Source of the DNA: Cinclus cinclus
Taxonomy: Eukaryota > Chordata > Aves > Passeriformes > Cinclidae
Direction of reading: 5' to 3'
Assembly (NCBI RefSeq): GCF_963662255.1
Contig: NC_085067.1
Location: 5,112,428-5,176,427, forward strand
Length of the DNA stretch: 64,000 bases
Part shown: positions 12,601-22,765 of the stretch, one piece after another
How the letters are laid out: the number at the start of each line of letters is the position of its first letter
Position numbering within the stretch: the stretch's first letter is position 1
Made by a program: the position numbers and the translations under genes
Notes under the pieces: generated by a model
What the model saw: the letters and a program-made list of their open reading frames with translations, nothing else
Told to the model about the DNA's origin: nothing
The model's database searches: none

Positions 12601-15600
12601 TTCCCAATTCCATAGACTAGGTTTTATGATGCCTTTTTCCAGAAGGTATTTTATCCATTTTATAAATATGGATATAACTTGAGATGCCAACCTTGAGAGG
12701 GATTAGTAAAAATTATTGCTAAATACACATTTTATTTATGAATAAAATGAAACTCCATATAATTTCTGGACCATGCAGGAAGGAGCCCATTCATTAAGAA
12801 AGGAAAGGTGGTGAGGAAGGTGAGTGGAAACTCCAGCAGTGACAGAGGGATATAATGCCCTGTTAAGATGATCTGTATAAACCCAGTCCTTCCTGGAATT
12901 AAGTTTCTAGACACAAATAAAGCTGTGTTGGTAGGAGAAATTCCAGAGGTGTAAGCAAAATGCAGTCCTTCGTGGAGGAGGGTGAAGTAATTCTGATTTT
13001 AAGGCACACTCAGTCTCACTCTGTGTCTTTTAATGGTTATTTTTATGCTGTAAGTTATACTCTAAGGGGGAAAAATTCCTATAATTTATGTTTTTTTGCA
13101 GATGACAAAAAGGAGCTGGGAGCTGCAAGGAGAAGCCAGTATTACATGAAATATGGCAATCCAAATTACGGAGGCATGAAAGGAATTCTTAGCAATTCTT
13201 GGTGAGTGTTGGACAGAGGAATTGAAACATTGCAGGTAATTGGACAAGCTAATGTAAAACTGTTCTAATTCGTGGATTTTCCGTTTAGTTTATGTAGAAG
13301 CTTCAGTCTAAAAAATATTTTTGCAATGTGAGTGTGAATTATAAGAAGAGAATTTTCTCATGAAAATAAAGTTTATATTCAAACCATTCAGACCAGCTCT
13401 GACATAAATACCTGTCTGCTGTTAAAGTAGGTGATAATTGCATATCCTTCATTAAGGATCTAGGGCTTAATGAGTGAGCCATAATTGCTGTGACAGGAAT
13501 GTCACCCTCTTTATGGTGTTGCAGGAAGAGGAGGTACCATTCCCGTCGCATCCATCGGGATGTGATTAAGAAGAGGACGTTGATTGGGGATGATGTGGGC
13601 TTGACTCCTCCCTACAAACACCGGCACTCAGGTACTGGGAACACTGGGACAGCCCTGTGGGGACACTGGGACATGGAGGGCTGGGCAGGATCTGGAGCAA
13701 TGCCTCACCAATCCCATGGGATGTGTGGAGGTTTTCTTAAAAAAACAAAAAAGAAAAAATCTGAATCCCAGTTTAAGAGTTTACAGGAAATTCCTAAGGT
13801 GGAAACTTTATTCTGCTCGTTGTTTCCCGAAATAGCTGCTGCTTTTTATGTGACATTTTTCTTTTACAAATTTAGGGCATGGGGACTGTGGCATAAAGGC
13901 AAAAAAAGGGGTGAATGACTTCTTTGGCCTTCTTGGCAATTTGTCATACTTGCTAAGTCAATTCTCCCAGTCTCTAAAAAGCAGTCTCTAAATATAGAAC
14001 AATAGAGATGAGAAAATTCCATTAATTAGGCTTGAATATCTTCATCTGCTGCCTAAGGTAGAAAAAATAATGGGTGTAAAAATCTGACATGAGACAAGTA
14101 CAGTGTGATTGGCCTGTTAAAAATACAGCCACAGATGTGTCAAATCTCATGGAAGATTTTCCATGTTGATCATGTAGTGCTGTCTGAAGAGATGTCTGAG
14201 TGCTGGTGATGACTAAATTGCAATAGTTTCTATTTAAATCACTGTCTGTGATAAATTCATAATAATGACACTTGTGTTCTTTTTGGCATTGCTGCTTGCA
14301 GGACTTGAAAGGATTTTTGCAGAGCCAGCAGCTGGCACATTAAGCCCTGTAAGATCCTGGGAATTGTGCTTAGCTCAGGAAGGAAGAACTGCACCTTCTA
14401 CAAGAGGCAGCTGTACTTTAATTACTCTGTCCAGCTTTGTGCTTGGCCAGGCCTCTGAGGGAGTGAACACCAGGGACATTTTGTCCTGTGGCAGTTTCAG
14501 TCCACTTATTGATTCCACTTAAAATATTTGGCAAAATATTCTCTCTCTAAGAAGATAGAACTAAAAGAACTACAGACCCATCTATAGGAGATCATTAATT
14601 ACAGTGAGGCGATTTTCTTGTTGGTTTGGTTTTCAAGTACTTTCTACAGATGCTAAAATTAATTTGATCAGAATGAGTTTGTTTTGCTGCAGGCTTGGTA
14701 AATGTTCCCGAAGAGCCCATTGAGGAGGAAGAGGAGGAGGAGGATCAGGATATGGATGAAGATGACAGGGTGGTGGTGGAGTACCGGGATGAGCTGCAGG
14801 CTTTCAAGCAGTCGCGGGAGCGCAGCGCCGCCAGGAGATCCAGCGCCTCCGACTCGGATGAGATGGACTACGACCTGGAACTGAAAATGATTTCCACCCC
14901 CTCGCCCAAAAAAAGCATGAAGATGACCATGTATGCAGATGAGGTGGAGTCGCAGCTGAAAAATATTAGGTAAAAGTTTTTTAGTCTTTAAAAGTAGCAG
15001 TGAAGAGGTATTTCCTGGTTTTAGAGCTGTCGAAGCTTGAAGATAAATTTGAAACTATTTTTCAGTTCTTGATACGATTTTGTAGTAGACATTCTAACAA
15101 GAAGTACAGAAACCAGGCTTTTATTAGAATTAACATTTTTGAAATAGAGCTGCTTCTGCAGATCTCTCTAACCTTGCTTATTAATGATAATGAAACTTGA
15201 CGTAGAATCAAGAGAAACTTATGCAAACAACCGCAGTTAACAGGGAAAAATAACTCCTCTTCCTGTTTTCTCTTTGTCCTTACTTTATCTCAGAAGGAAA
15301 AATAACCCTCAATTGTTGTTGACAAAAAGGAATTCACGTTTATGAGGGGCTTACTAAGCAAAGTTGTATATATTGTAGATGAATAAATTAACATGTGTCC
15401 CTTTGCTGGGGTGGTTATAATCATTCTAATGTCAATAATTTTGAGGCTGGCCTTGAAATGGATACTGAGGTATTAATTATTGTTATATTAGGATTCTGGC
15501 TTGAACAGCTTCTAAGCATTGTTTTTGCTTCTTTTTCTCAGCAGAGAAATCCTGATACTACTATTTTCTGTTATATAGTTTTTCATGTAAGAAGACTGAA

Positions 15601-17872
15601 GAACTATACTGGATTGAATTTTATTTAGAAGCCATCAAATCTATGTGGGTTTTTTTTTAGGAATTCCATGCGAGCAGATAGCATAGCCACCAGCAACATC
15701 AAAAACAGGATTGGCAGCAAAGGATCCTTGGAGAAAGTTGCAGATGTGAGGCTCCTGTTGGAAGAGAAACGTCAGAATAATTCTGGGCCACGGCAGCAAA
15801 ACAGCACTGTCAAATCAGGTAATTTATCACTCATTGCTGGGCAGAATTGTCACTGAAATATATTTATTTCTCACCTGTGCTCCACTGCAGATAAACTCTG
15901 CATTCACACAGTTTGTCCTCACCAATAGATTGAGTTGGGAATTGCTTTGGGGAAAAAAAAAATCATATACAATTTAGTGAGGGCTTTTTTAGTGGAGTTG
16001 ATTTCCATCCATTTTCTTTGCCTGTGCCAATTTCCCCCCACTTTGTCCTTTCTGGGCTCCCTCCTTGAGGCAGAGATTCTCTGCAACTGAACAGCACCCA
16101 GGGAAGGTCATGCACAAAATCAAATGTGAAACACTGACTACACTTAAAAATGTACATAGATACACACAGAAATGTGTATTCCATGAAGATGGGTGTTCTT
16201 GTATTTGGCAGGATTTATTTCTGAGCTTAAATAACTTATTTCTTTGACTTAAACATGTATAATTTCAGCTGCTTCTGACATATATAATATTATCTGATTG
16301 ATACATGAAAAATACCTTTTATCAATGAAATGTCACAATTAGGTATATTTATTTTACCCCTCCTGCCCATTTTGGGCCTCTGACAAGTTAACACATGATC
16401 ATAAAATTCTCTTTGCCTTCATATTTTTGTCTGGACCCCCTGTAAGATTGAGAACATCCAGCTAAGCCAGGCAAACTTTAAAATACGAAATTCACATCAA
16501 GGGTTAAGTATCAATATCTTTAATATTCTTTTTATTTTATTCTGCCACATACCAAACAGTGGTAGAATTCTAAATCAAGGTATCTGTTACTAAAAGAAGG
16601 CAGACCAGTTTTCATGGAATTTTACCTCCTGCTGGGTATTTACACCCTCTGCTGCTACACCAGAAAAGCAGCAGGCCATGGGATAACTTAGGTTTTTATC
16701 TTTTGGACAGAACACAGCTTGAAACATTGAATATCAAATTTATTGACAAAACTGAAATTCAATCTGGATAAATTGTATGGCAAAAATTATCAGGAAATCT
16801 TGAGTATGAAAGGCCTAAATGAAAAGAATAAAGAAAAGATAAAAACAGAGAGTCTGTCTAGTTTCAATAGTGAATGATCATAAAGTGAGCTGGCAGAGGT
16901 GGAGTAAATGCAACAGGATTTTTTTTTTCTGGTCATTTTAATCACTGAAAATATCCCCAGATGTGAGGCAGAGACTGGGAAAAAGGCCACATTCTCCAGA
17001 AATCAAAGCTCCAAGCAGTACCTGTGCTCTTCGTCGAGAGCCAATCTCAGATGTGCACAGCAGGCTGGGAATCCCCAAACAAGATGTCAAAGGCCTCTAC
17101 TCTGACACCAGAGAGAAGAAATCAGGTTAGTTTTGTGCAGATGTTCTGCTGCAGTTCCTTTGGTTTTGGAGTCGAACAGAAATTCCAGCAGAAAGCCATG
17201 AAGGGGTGAAATGGAATGAAATTCAGGATAATGTTTGTTCAAATGTTTGCAAATGTTTGTTCAAAGCTTTGAAATCTAAATACATGAAGGGAGGAGCTGG
17301 GAGCTTTTTGGGAGCAGTATTTTTATGGAAGTGTGCTGAAGATCAAGGACTGCTTCCAAACTGTGGGCACCAAAACAAGTGTCAGGAATGCAGGGGCATT
17401 TCAGATGTGAATGAAATACCCTTTGCAAATGGGGAACAATGAACAAGGCTGCCCTGAGCCTCCTGCAGCTTAATTTCAATTACTCTTCAAAGCATAATCA
17501 GTTCCATGGCTAATATTAAGGTGGGAGGAGTATGAAGGGCTTGAAGAGTTGCAGCAAGTTTAAGAATTGGTTCCTTGACTTCTTCCTGTCAGTCCTTTTT
17601 TGGTTTTCTAGAAATGTTTGTTTTTCATCTGCTTAGGTAATTTATGGACCAGATTGGGGTCTGCTCCGAAGGCACAGGAAAAGACTTCAGAGAAAGCTGA
17701 AAACTCTGTGGCATCTCCAGAGGAAGATGACTCTGAGCTGCAGAGGGTTTGGGGTGCTCTCATTAAGGAAAAAGAACAGTCCAGGCAAAAAAAGAGTCGT
17801 TTGGATCATTTACCCTCCCTACAGATCGAGATCAGCCGGGAAAGCAGCTCTGGCTCGGACTCTGAATCGTGA
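3523..17872 (+). CDS. NCBP3: NCBP3, nuclear cap-binding protein subunit 3 (13 coding exons, complete)
   Basis: Joining 3523-3675, 5428-5493, 5933-6038, 6930-7055, 9027-9155, 11351-11424, 12253-12361, 13102-13201, 13525-13631, 14693-14969, 15661-15818, 16961-17125 and 17637-17872 gives 1806 nt, 601 residues plus TGA, with GT-AG at every junction and no frame break. The product matches vertebrate NCBP3 (human about 620 aa, from memory) nearly residue for residue in its core. Order: acidic N-terminus with MEVEEGELE (30-38), an RRM-like domain (about 113-175) containing the cap-contacting WLDD at 145-148, an acidic stretch, a conserved basic YYMKYGNPNYGG block (268-279), a Glu-rich segment, then a low-complexity Arg/Ser/Lys tail ending in an acidic-serine C-terminus. 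Known role: binds the m7G cap with NCBP1 and joins TREX/EJC-linked mRNA export in the nucleus. The start is the first ATG in a CpG island with a good context (gagccATGG). Introns hold no other convincing gene. Confidence 0.97.
3939..4074. repeat. 34-bp minisatellite, 4 perfect copies
   Basis: Four head-to-tail identical copies of a 34-base unit beginning cgcggggaatagccgg, at 3939, 3973, 4007 and 4041, in NCBP3 intron 1 just inside the CpG island. Perfect identity suggests recent expansion or ongoing length change. Confidence 0.95.
5428..5493 (+). CDS. NCBP3: NCBP3 coding exon 2
   Basis: Residues 52-73 (DTSRRYENKAGSFITG onward), acceptor TTTCAG, donor GTAATT, phase 0 at both ends. Being 66 nt and symmetric, it could be skipped without a frameshift. 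Confidence 0.95.
5933..6038 (+). CDS. NCBP3: NCBP3 coding exon 3
   Basis: Residues 74-108 plus the first base of 109. Basic, helical-looking segment with KEQRAKRFHFRAEVNLAQRN leading into the RRM-like domain. Acceptor TTTTTCAG, donor GTATGA. Confidence 0.95.
6930..7055 (+). CDS. NCBP3: NCBP3 coding exon 4 (RRM-like core, WLDD motif)
   Basis: Residues 109-150 plus one base. Contains IYICGVDEMSTQDIFAYF, the first strand and helix of the RRM-like fold, and HIEWLDD. WLDD is the motif reported to be needed for cap binding in human NCBP3. Acceptor TTTATAG, donor GTAAGT. Confidence 0.96.
9027..9155 (+). CDS. NCBP3: NCBP3 coding exon 5
   Basis: Residues 151-193 plus one base. Completes the RRM-like domain (NVVWLDEVTATRALINMSS) and begins a Lys/Glu-rich linker. 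Acceptor TCCCAG, donor GTAGAT. The preceding intron (7056-9026) is nearly 2 kb. Confidence 0.96.
11351..11424 (+). CDS. NCBP3: NCBP3 coding exon 6 (acidic)
   Basis: Residues 194-218, highly acidic (SSDDETEEGEVEDDNPSDVE). Acceptor CCTTAG, donor GTCAGT. Reading on past the donor gives only unconserved intronic codons before a stop. Confidence 0.94.
12253..12361 (+). CDS. NCBP3: NCBP3 coding exon 7
   Basis: Residues 219-254 plus one base: LDALSQVEEDSLLRNDLRPA followed by NKLAKGNKLFMRFATK. Acceptor CCCAAAG is weak because its tract is C-rich and short. Donor is GTAAAT. Confidence 0.95.
13102..13201 (+). CDS. NCBP3: NCBP3 coding exon 8
   Basis: Residues 255-287 plus two bases. Carries the strongly conserved RRSQYYMKYGNPNYGGMKG block. 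Acceptor TTTGCAG, donor GTGAGT. Confidence 0.96.
13525..13631 (+). CDS. NCBP3: NCBP3 coding exon 9
   Basis: Residues 288-323 plus one base: WKRRYHSRRIHRDVIKKRTL, then a short loop ending KHRHS. Very basic, a candidate RNA-contact or nuclear-localisation segment. Acceptor GTTGCAG, donor GTACTG. Confidence 0.95.
14693..14969 (+). CDS. NCBP3: NCBP3 coding exon 10 (Glu-rich)
   Basis: Residues 324-415 plus two bases, the largest exon. GLVNVPEEPI is followed by an 8-residue Glu run and then DQDMDEDDRVVVEY, an RS-like patch, and the conserved MDYDLELKMISTPSPKKSMK. The Glu run is shorter than I recall for human. Donor GTAAAA. Confidence 0.96.
15661..15818 (+). CDS. NCBP3: NCBP3 coding exon 11
   Basis: Residues 416-468 plus one base (RNSMRADSIATSNIKNRIG onward). 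Acceptor is a T-run followed by AG; donor GTAATT. Basic, low-complexity tail sequence, less conserved than the core. Confidence 0.94.
16961..17125 (+). CDS. NCBP3: NCBP3 coding exon 12
   Basis: Residues 469-523 plus one base. Contains the conserved DVRQRLGKRPHSPE and DVHSRLGIPKQDVKGLYSDT motifs, two copies of a D-V-x-x-R-L-G pattern. Acceptor CCCCAG, donor GTTAGT. Confidence 0.95.
17637..17872 (+). CDS. NCBP3: NCBP3 coding exon 13 and stop
   Basis: Residues 524-601 and TGA. Starts GNLWTRLGSAPKAQEK, contains DDSELQRVWGALIKEKEQSR, and ends in SRESSSGSDSES, an acidic-serine tail typical of NCBP3. Acceptor GCTTAG. Confidence 0.96.
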
Positions 17873-20700
17873 CTGGTTTCACAGCCTGACCCTGCAGGGG
17901 TGACCCTGCAGCATTGCAGGATCCCCTTTGCCCAAAAGCTGGACACTGGCAAAGACTCTGCAGTGAAGGTTCCAGAAGTGTCTCTGTTCCTTTTCTACAA
18001 CAAGAGAGGCATAAACCACTTGAAACCTGAAGCAAAGACATCTGTCTGGAGTCTGTGGCTGGCCCTGTGCTCTGTAGGGCACTGTCATCTCTGTTTATGA
18101 CAGCAAACCTGTAGTGAATTGTAGCAAAACATTTTCTCCCCTGAGCTTTGAACTTAAAAGATGAGGCAGAAATGCTCTGTATTTTTAAGGAGACCTTTTC
18201 TGTTCTTGGTATTTTCATCATGGAGGCTTTTAACAAAATGTTTTAGACACTTCATCCAAAGAACAGGGCATTTCATGATCCAGATCATTGCCTTGCCCTT
18301 CTGGCTCTTACCAGCACTTTTCCCTTCCTTTTGAAGTAATAACAAGAAAGCTTCCTGGGTGGGCAGCCAGCAGGGATAAAGCATGAAGGGATTGATTATC
18401 ACATTACCTTCTTCCAATACACTGAATGTAAATCCAAGTTACACTTTTTTTTTTTTTTACAGTTAAAATTCCATGTGGGTAACCCAAGGAATCCTGCTCA
18501 TTTATTTTGATGATGCCACATTCTGCTGTAGCAGGGACTGGGATGTTCAGGACTGCCAAGTTGGATGTTTGATAACTGTGCAAATCCCTGAGGGTTTGGT
18601 TTTGTTTTTTTTGTGGGTTTTTTTTTGCTGTTGTTCCATGAGGAGAGATTATATTCCTTTCATTCCACCTGGATTATGTCCTGAAGCAATCCAACAGCTG
18701 GAAAGCATTTTTATATTTGTGAGAATCTTCCAGTTGGCCATGGTGAAAGCTCTAGTGGTGTTCTCCTCTGTGCTGTTCTCTGTTTATATAGAAGTGAAAG
18801 AGAAAAGGAAAACTTTAGGATCACTGTCTCCTGTCAATATTTTGGATGTTCTTCCTGTATAGTACACATGGATGTGGACATGGCTGATTTGTTCCATTCA
18901 GCTTTTTTACCTGCACATTTTCACCCCTCCCTGAGTAGGACAAGGGTTTGATCAGTGTGCAACTGCTATTTTTTTTCATGTTGCCAGTAATTCTGTGTGA
19001 GGAATAATGGAGCACATCACATTCAGGTAAACAACAGGTAGCAAAACCATTTTAATAGTATGAAATCTGTTTGCATTGTCCCTGTTCCTTGATTCTGTCA
19101 CTCCAAAATACCTGTGAACTTCACTTCCCATTTCTACTTTTAACAAGCAAATTTTTTCCTTTTTTTTTCCCCCCTTCCCTATTTTTGTACTAAGTTGAAG
19201 TAGGTTTGAGTTTTCAGCCAGGAATCTGCAAAATTAACTTTTCTTATGCTTTATGATGTGTGAGGATAGCAGCATGTAAAATGAAAGGTCAAATGACAGG
19301 CACACAGTGACTGAAGGGGCAATGTGGGGACTGACCAGGCTTCAAGCCTTACTCTTTCCTTGTTTTGTGACACTCATCCTTGATTTTATATTTAATTATT
19401 GAATATATAAATGTCTCATAAAAGTACTGTTGAGAAAACGCCTGCAATGTCTGATCACTGTAATAATTCATTTCAAATGTGTGTTTTCATTGATACCCTC
19501 TCCCCAAGCATTCCCAGAGGGTCACATCTCTCCAGATCCTGAAAAAATTTATTCCACCAGTGTCTTTTTGCCAGTAAACCTTTGTGTTGTGTCACTGCTT
19601 GGAATCCATTGGGACCTTTCCTTTTCCTGGAAGGAATCAACCACCTCATCCACCAAAGCTCCTGGATTATTGGGAACCCTTGCGTGTCAATATTCCTAAT
19701 TTAAACCTGAAGGATGAACTCATGGGAATAGAGGGAATGATCTAAAAGATGTGTGAAATCAATCCTGTGTTTCAGGAAAAGGCACCCTTAACTCTGCTCC
19801 TGCCTTTCAGCTTGTCAGAAATATGCCTTAAAAATTCCCCACGCTGGTCAGGACTGTGGTTCCATTGGTATGGGGGTGGTTTATTTGTGGTGCAGGAGCT
19901 TAGCTGCAAGAAAAATCGAGGTTTGGACCTGTAGAGAGAATTTTGTAGTTGAGTGTGCCTGGTTTTGCTTTTTTATGATGTACAGAGAAGCCTTGAAGAG
20001 CACTGGTATCAGGAATTCCTTCCAGCTTTGGGCTTCCTTAGTTACCTTAGCAAGAGCTGCTGGGATTTGGTAATTAAAAATGAACTCTAAATTTTAAGTC
20101 AATGCTTTTTCCTCAAGGTTTTAACCAATCTATTTGATCGAGAGATTGCAAAGAGAGTTTTGTTCCAAGTCCCCTTCTCTTTGTGTTTAGTCCTTAGCTA
20201 ATGTGTTCTTGATTTTTTTTTTTAATTGACCTCCCAGCTATCATCACCTACAAGAATTTGATGCAGAAATTGATGTTTGATAAGAAGAGACAGAGGACCT
20301 GTGTATTTCACCAAAATGTGTTTTATGTTGAAAATTGCAAAAAAAGGAGAATGTTGGCTTTGGCTCTTGCTGGAGGATCTGTACCTCAGAGGAAAAACTG
20401 AATTTTGGGCGATTTGTTACAGCACCACGCTAGGCCTTCTTCTAGGAATATTTTGGTGTTTGGAAAAGGTGGATTTTTGATAAATAGTTCTTCAGGCTGA
20501 CTGAACACCTGGTGTGGAGGGTGAAATTTTAAAGCAAAGCTGGCTTTGTGTTTGTTTTTAAAACGATGGCTGACGCACTTAACAGCAAAAAGGAAACCAA
20601 AACACCCCTATTCTCAGTTCAAGATGACAAAATGTGAAAAGAATGGAACTTTTATTTAAAAACAGCTGTTCTGCTCTAAATAAAAATGGCCTGAAATCAC
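17873..20700 (+). other. NCBP3: Likely NCBP3 3' UTR
   Basis: AT-rich, non-coding, with T-runs. The first canonical plus-strand AATAAA I find after the stop is at 20679-20684, with weaker variants earlier (ATTAAA near 20070). The UTR could therefore be up to about 2.8 kb, stopping just before the next CpG island. Shorter isoforms are possible. Confidence 0.5.
20679..20684 (+). terminator. Candidate NCBP3 poly(A) signal
   Basis: Canonical AATAAA on the plus strand, about 330 bases upstream of the SNHG29 TATA box. No transcript data, so use is inferred from position. Confidence 0.4.
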
Positions 20701-21016
20701 TCCGACCTCTCCAGTTTTCCTGGAAAACACAGAACCGAGGGCAGGGCCGCTGATCCCTGGGGCTGTGCCCGGCCGGGGGTGACACGGGGGTCCCTGCCCC
20801 GAGCTTCAGGTGGTGCCCAAACCCGTGTTTGTTTGTTTTGTTTTTTGGTTTTATTTTTGGTGTGGGAGTTTGGGGCCGGGTTTTGAGCGATCCCCGCGGC
20901 TCCGCTCGCCGCGTTCCCTCCCGGCCCACAGCAGCAAATGGAAGCCTGGGCGCACCCCCGCCTGTGCAGCAATGGCACAGCCCGCCCCCGCCGCGGGGTG
21001 GTACGGCCCAAGCCTT

Positions 21017-21022
21017 TATAAA
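21017..21022 (+). promoter_or_regulatory. TATA box of SNHG29
   Basis: TATAAA in the context cctttataaag, 24-29 bases upstream of a C followed by TTTTC (21046 onward). A TATA box close to a terminal-oligopyrimidine start is typical of ribosomal-protein and snoRNA host genes. Confidence 0.7.
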
Positions 21023-21045
21023 GAGCAGCCGAAGTGAATCGCGCC

Positions 21046-21071
21046 CTTTTCGTCCTGTGCTCTTGGAGCGG
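21046..21071 (+). ncRNA. SNHG29: SNHG29 exon 1 (5'TOP)
   Basis: Begins at a C within CCCTTTTCGTCC, 24 bases past the TATA box, and ends at donor GTGAGG. A pyrimidine-rich start implies growth-linked TOP control. The exact first base is inferred. Confidence 0.65.
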
Positions 21072-21306
21072 GTGAGGTTAAAGCGGGCGGAGCCGGGCTC
21101 GGGGCCTGCCGGGCGGGCAGCGGGACGTGCAGGCCCGGTTTACCGAGCAAAGCGCCCGTACCACTGAGCGAGATAAAGCGCTCGCTCCCCCGGCTCGGCA
21201 GTGGTAGCGGCCGCCGGGGCTGCATGGGCCGCGCGGGCCGGGCTGCACCATTGGGGGGGGGGGGGGGGAACGCGGCCTTGTCCCCTCACGGCCGTTGTCC
21301 CTTCAG

Positions 21307-21366
21307 GCCACCATGGAGGCGACACCGGCACCGCGACCCATCCAGGGCTGTGGAAAAGTGTCCCCG
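21307..21366 (+). ncRNA. SNHG29: SNHG29 exon 2, with Kozak ATG
   Basis: Acceptor TTGTCCCTTCAG, donor GTAAGT. Seven bases in lies a perfect Kozak start (gccaccATGG, ATG at 21313). It opens 18 codons to the exon end (MEATPAPRPIQGCGKVSP) and is in phase with exon 3. Confidence 0.7.
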
Positions 21367-21918
21367 GTAAGTCGGGAGGAGCTCGGCCGGGCCGGGGGTT
21401 GTGTGTGGGGATCACACGCTGCTGGCACAGCCCTGCCCGGGGCTCCATGAGGTAGCGCTGCTGTGGGGAGAGCTCGCCAGCCAGCGCCGTCCATCGAGTT
21501 TTGTTGCACTGCACATAAAGACCAACCATTAGGTCCTTTGCTCTGATTTTTTTTTTTTTTTAATGTGCTAGACCCTTTCTGTGTAATTAAAAATCACACC
21601 CACAGCACTGGAGTGTTGGCGATTTCAGTTTGAAAATTGCCATGTTGGTAAATGCAGTTTTGCAAGCTGCAGTCTTACACTATTTTAAATTTACATAGTT
21701 CTCAGTTTCCTGATCAGAATTATTTAGAGAGGATTGCTGACTACTAATAGATGTCTGATACGAATATTTCAGTGATTCATATCAGCATAAGTACAGGTGG
21801 AAGTACAAGGAGAGTTAGTCATGAGGGTCTGGTTTTGTTACTGTTTTTCCCTGTAAAAACGTACTTTATACTGCTTAAGACTATTCTAGTAACACTTCTA
21901 TTGCTTTTACTCCCACAG

Positions 21919-21954
21919 CAGGAAGATGTCCTGAAGTAAAGAGTGACTTAAAAG
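21919..21954 (+). ncRNA. SNHG29: SNHG29 exon 3
   Basis: Acceptor TACTCCCACAG and donor GTATTT. A second AG three bases on allows a NAGNAG choice. It adds QEDVLK (or EDVLK) and a TAA to the exon 2 frame, giving a 24- or 23-residue peptide. Confidence 0.65.
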
Positions 21955-22084
21955 GTATTTTCTATTTATTAAGGTGTGCAAAGTTGTTAAAAGGGATTTT
22001 AGGCATTATAAGTAAAAAAATAAAAAGTAAAAGTTACATTTCAAGTTAAACAGAAACTCACTAAAACCGATTTTTGTGTCCATA

Positions 22085-22184
22085 CAAGTTCAGATTTAAT
22101 GCTTCATGCACTGAGGGGAGATTGTACAACTGTTCAAGTTCAGATTTAATGCTTCATGCACTGAGGGGAGATTGTACAACTGTT
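22085..22184. repeat. 50-bp perfect tandem duplication
   Basis: Two identical head-to-tail copies of a 50-base unit (22085-22134 and 22135-22184, beginning caagttcagatttaat) in the SNHG29 intron, ending 51 bases before SNORD49. Identity implies a very recent event or an assembly duplication. No C or D box pair in the unit. Confidence 0.95.
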
Positions 22185-22235
22185 GGAGATAAAAACAAAT
22201 ATGCTTTGAGTGATGAATTAGAGGAGTTAATTAAC

Positions 22236-22320
22236 AGCTGTTGATGATGATAACCCTGAATAGGAAGTGCCGTCAGATGCGAGAACTGACGATACCCTGG
22301 TTCTGGTCTGAAATGCAGCT
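22236..22320 (+). ncRNA. SNORD49: SNORD49 (U49) C/D-box snoRNA
   Basis: Terminal stem agctg (22236-22240) with cagct (22316-22320); C box ATGATGA (22244-22250); D box CTGA (22308-22311). The core aataggaagtgccgtcag followed by aactgacga matches vertebrate U49 nearly base for base. Family role: 2'-O-methylation guide for 28S rRNA (C4426 in human numbering, from memory). It lies in the SNHG29 intron 21955-22433. Human has two copies (49A, 49B); I see one. Confidence 0.92.
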
Positions 22321-22433
22321 ACACACAGGAGCTCAAACCTTGAAATTCATCCTCTAGAGCTCACCAACCCACCCACCTTGCTGTCCATGAAAACATCTCA
22401 CCTTTGTGTCCCTCTGTTCCACTTCCTCTGCAG

Positions 22434-22494
22434 AGCCTGGCATGTGGCACACCAGGACTGGGAGCAGGTGGGCAGCTGGCCCTGATGTGTGAAG
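22434..22494 (+). ncRNA. SNHG29: SNHG29 exon 4 (proposed)
   Basis: Preceded by an excellent polypyrimidine tract (22400-22433, ending CTGCAG) and followed by donor GTCAGT. Non-coding. Placement places SNORD49 113 nt upstream of the acceptor. Confidence 0.5.
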
Positions 22495-22655
22495 GTCAGT
22501 GATGGGTTTCAGTGCACTCCACAGAGTTCTGTGCCGTGTGAAATGTGAATTCAGAACGAGGTTTATGGGATATAAGGAGCTTGAGATGTGGATTTTCACT
22601 TAATCGGTGTGATTCGAGAATTTTAAGTCTGATACTTATTTCCTGATATATTTAG

Positions 22656-22765
22656 GGAGTGCCTGCAGGTCTCTGCTGCCATGTGCTGGATGTTGGCCCT
22701 GATGTGAGAGCTCTTCACAAGTCCTGTGGAGGGCACTGAGACAGCAGAGCAGGAGAATATGCTGG
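22656..22765 (+). ncRNA. SNHG29: SNHG29 exon 5 (proposed)
   Basis: Acceptor ATATTTAG (an alternative AG lies at 22667-22668) and strong donor GTGAGT. The intron that follows (22766-23144) carries SNORD65. Confidence 0.5.

Larger units (their letters stand above)
20860..21440 (+). promoter_or_regulatory. CpG island of the SNHG29 host gene
   Basis: Dense CpG, flanked by AT-rich NCBP3 3' UTR on the left and AT-rich intron on the right. It carries a TATA box, a pyrimidine-start transcription initiation site and a pure run of 16 G (21253-21268) that may form a quadruplex in intron 1. Confidence 0.8.

Noticed and set aside
22085..22184. The 50-bp duplication as a pair of snoRNAs
   Set aside because: Each unit has a CTGA but no RUGAUGA C box at the right distance and no terminal stem.
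22495..22655. A third snoRNA in the small SNHG29 intron (gtcagtgatggg and later gtctgata)
   Set aside because: The D-box-like CTGA lies too close to the acceptor, no terminal stem, and the C box is degenerate.
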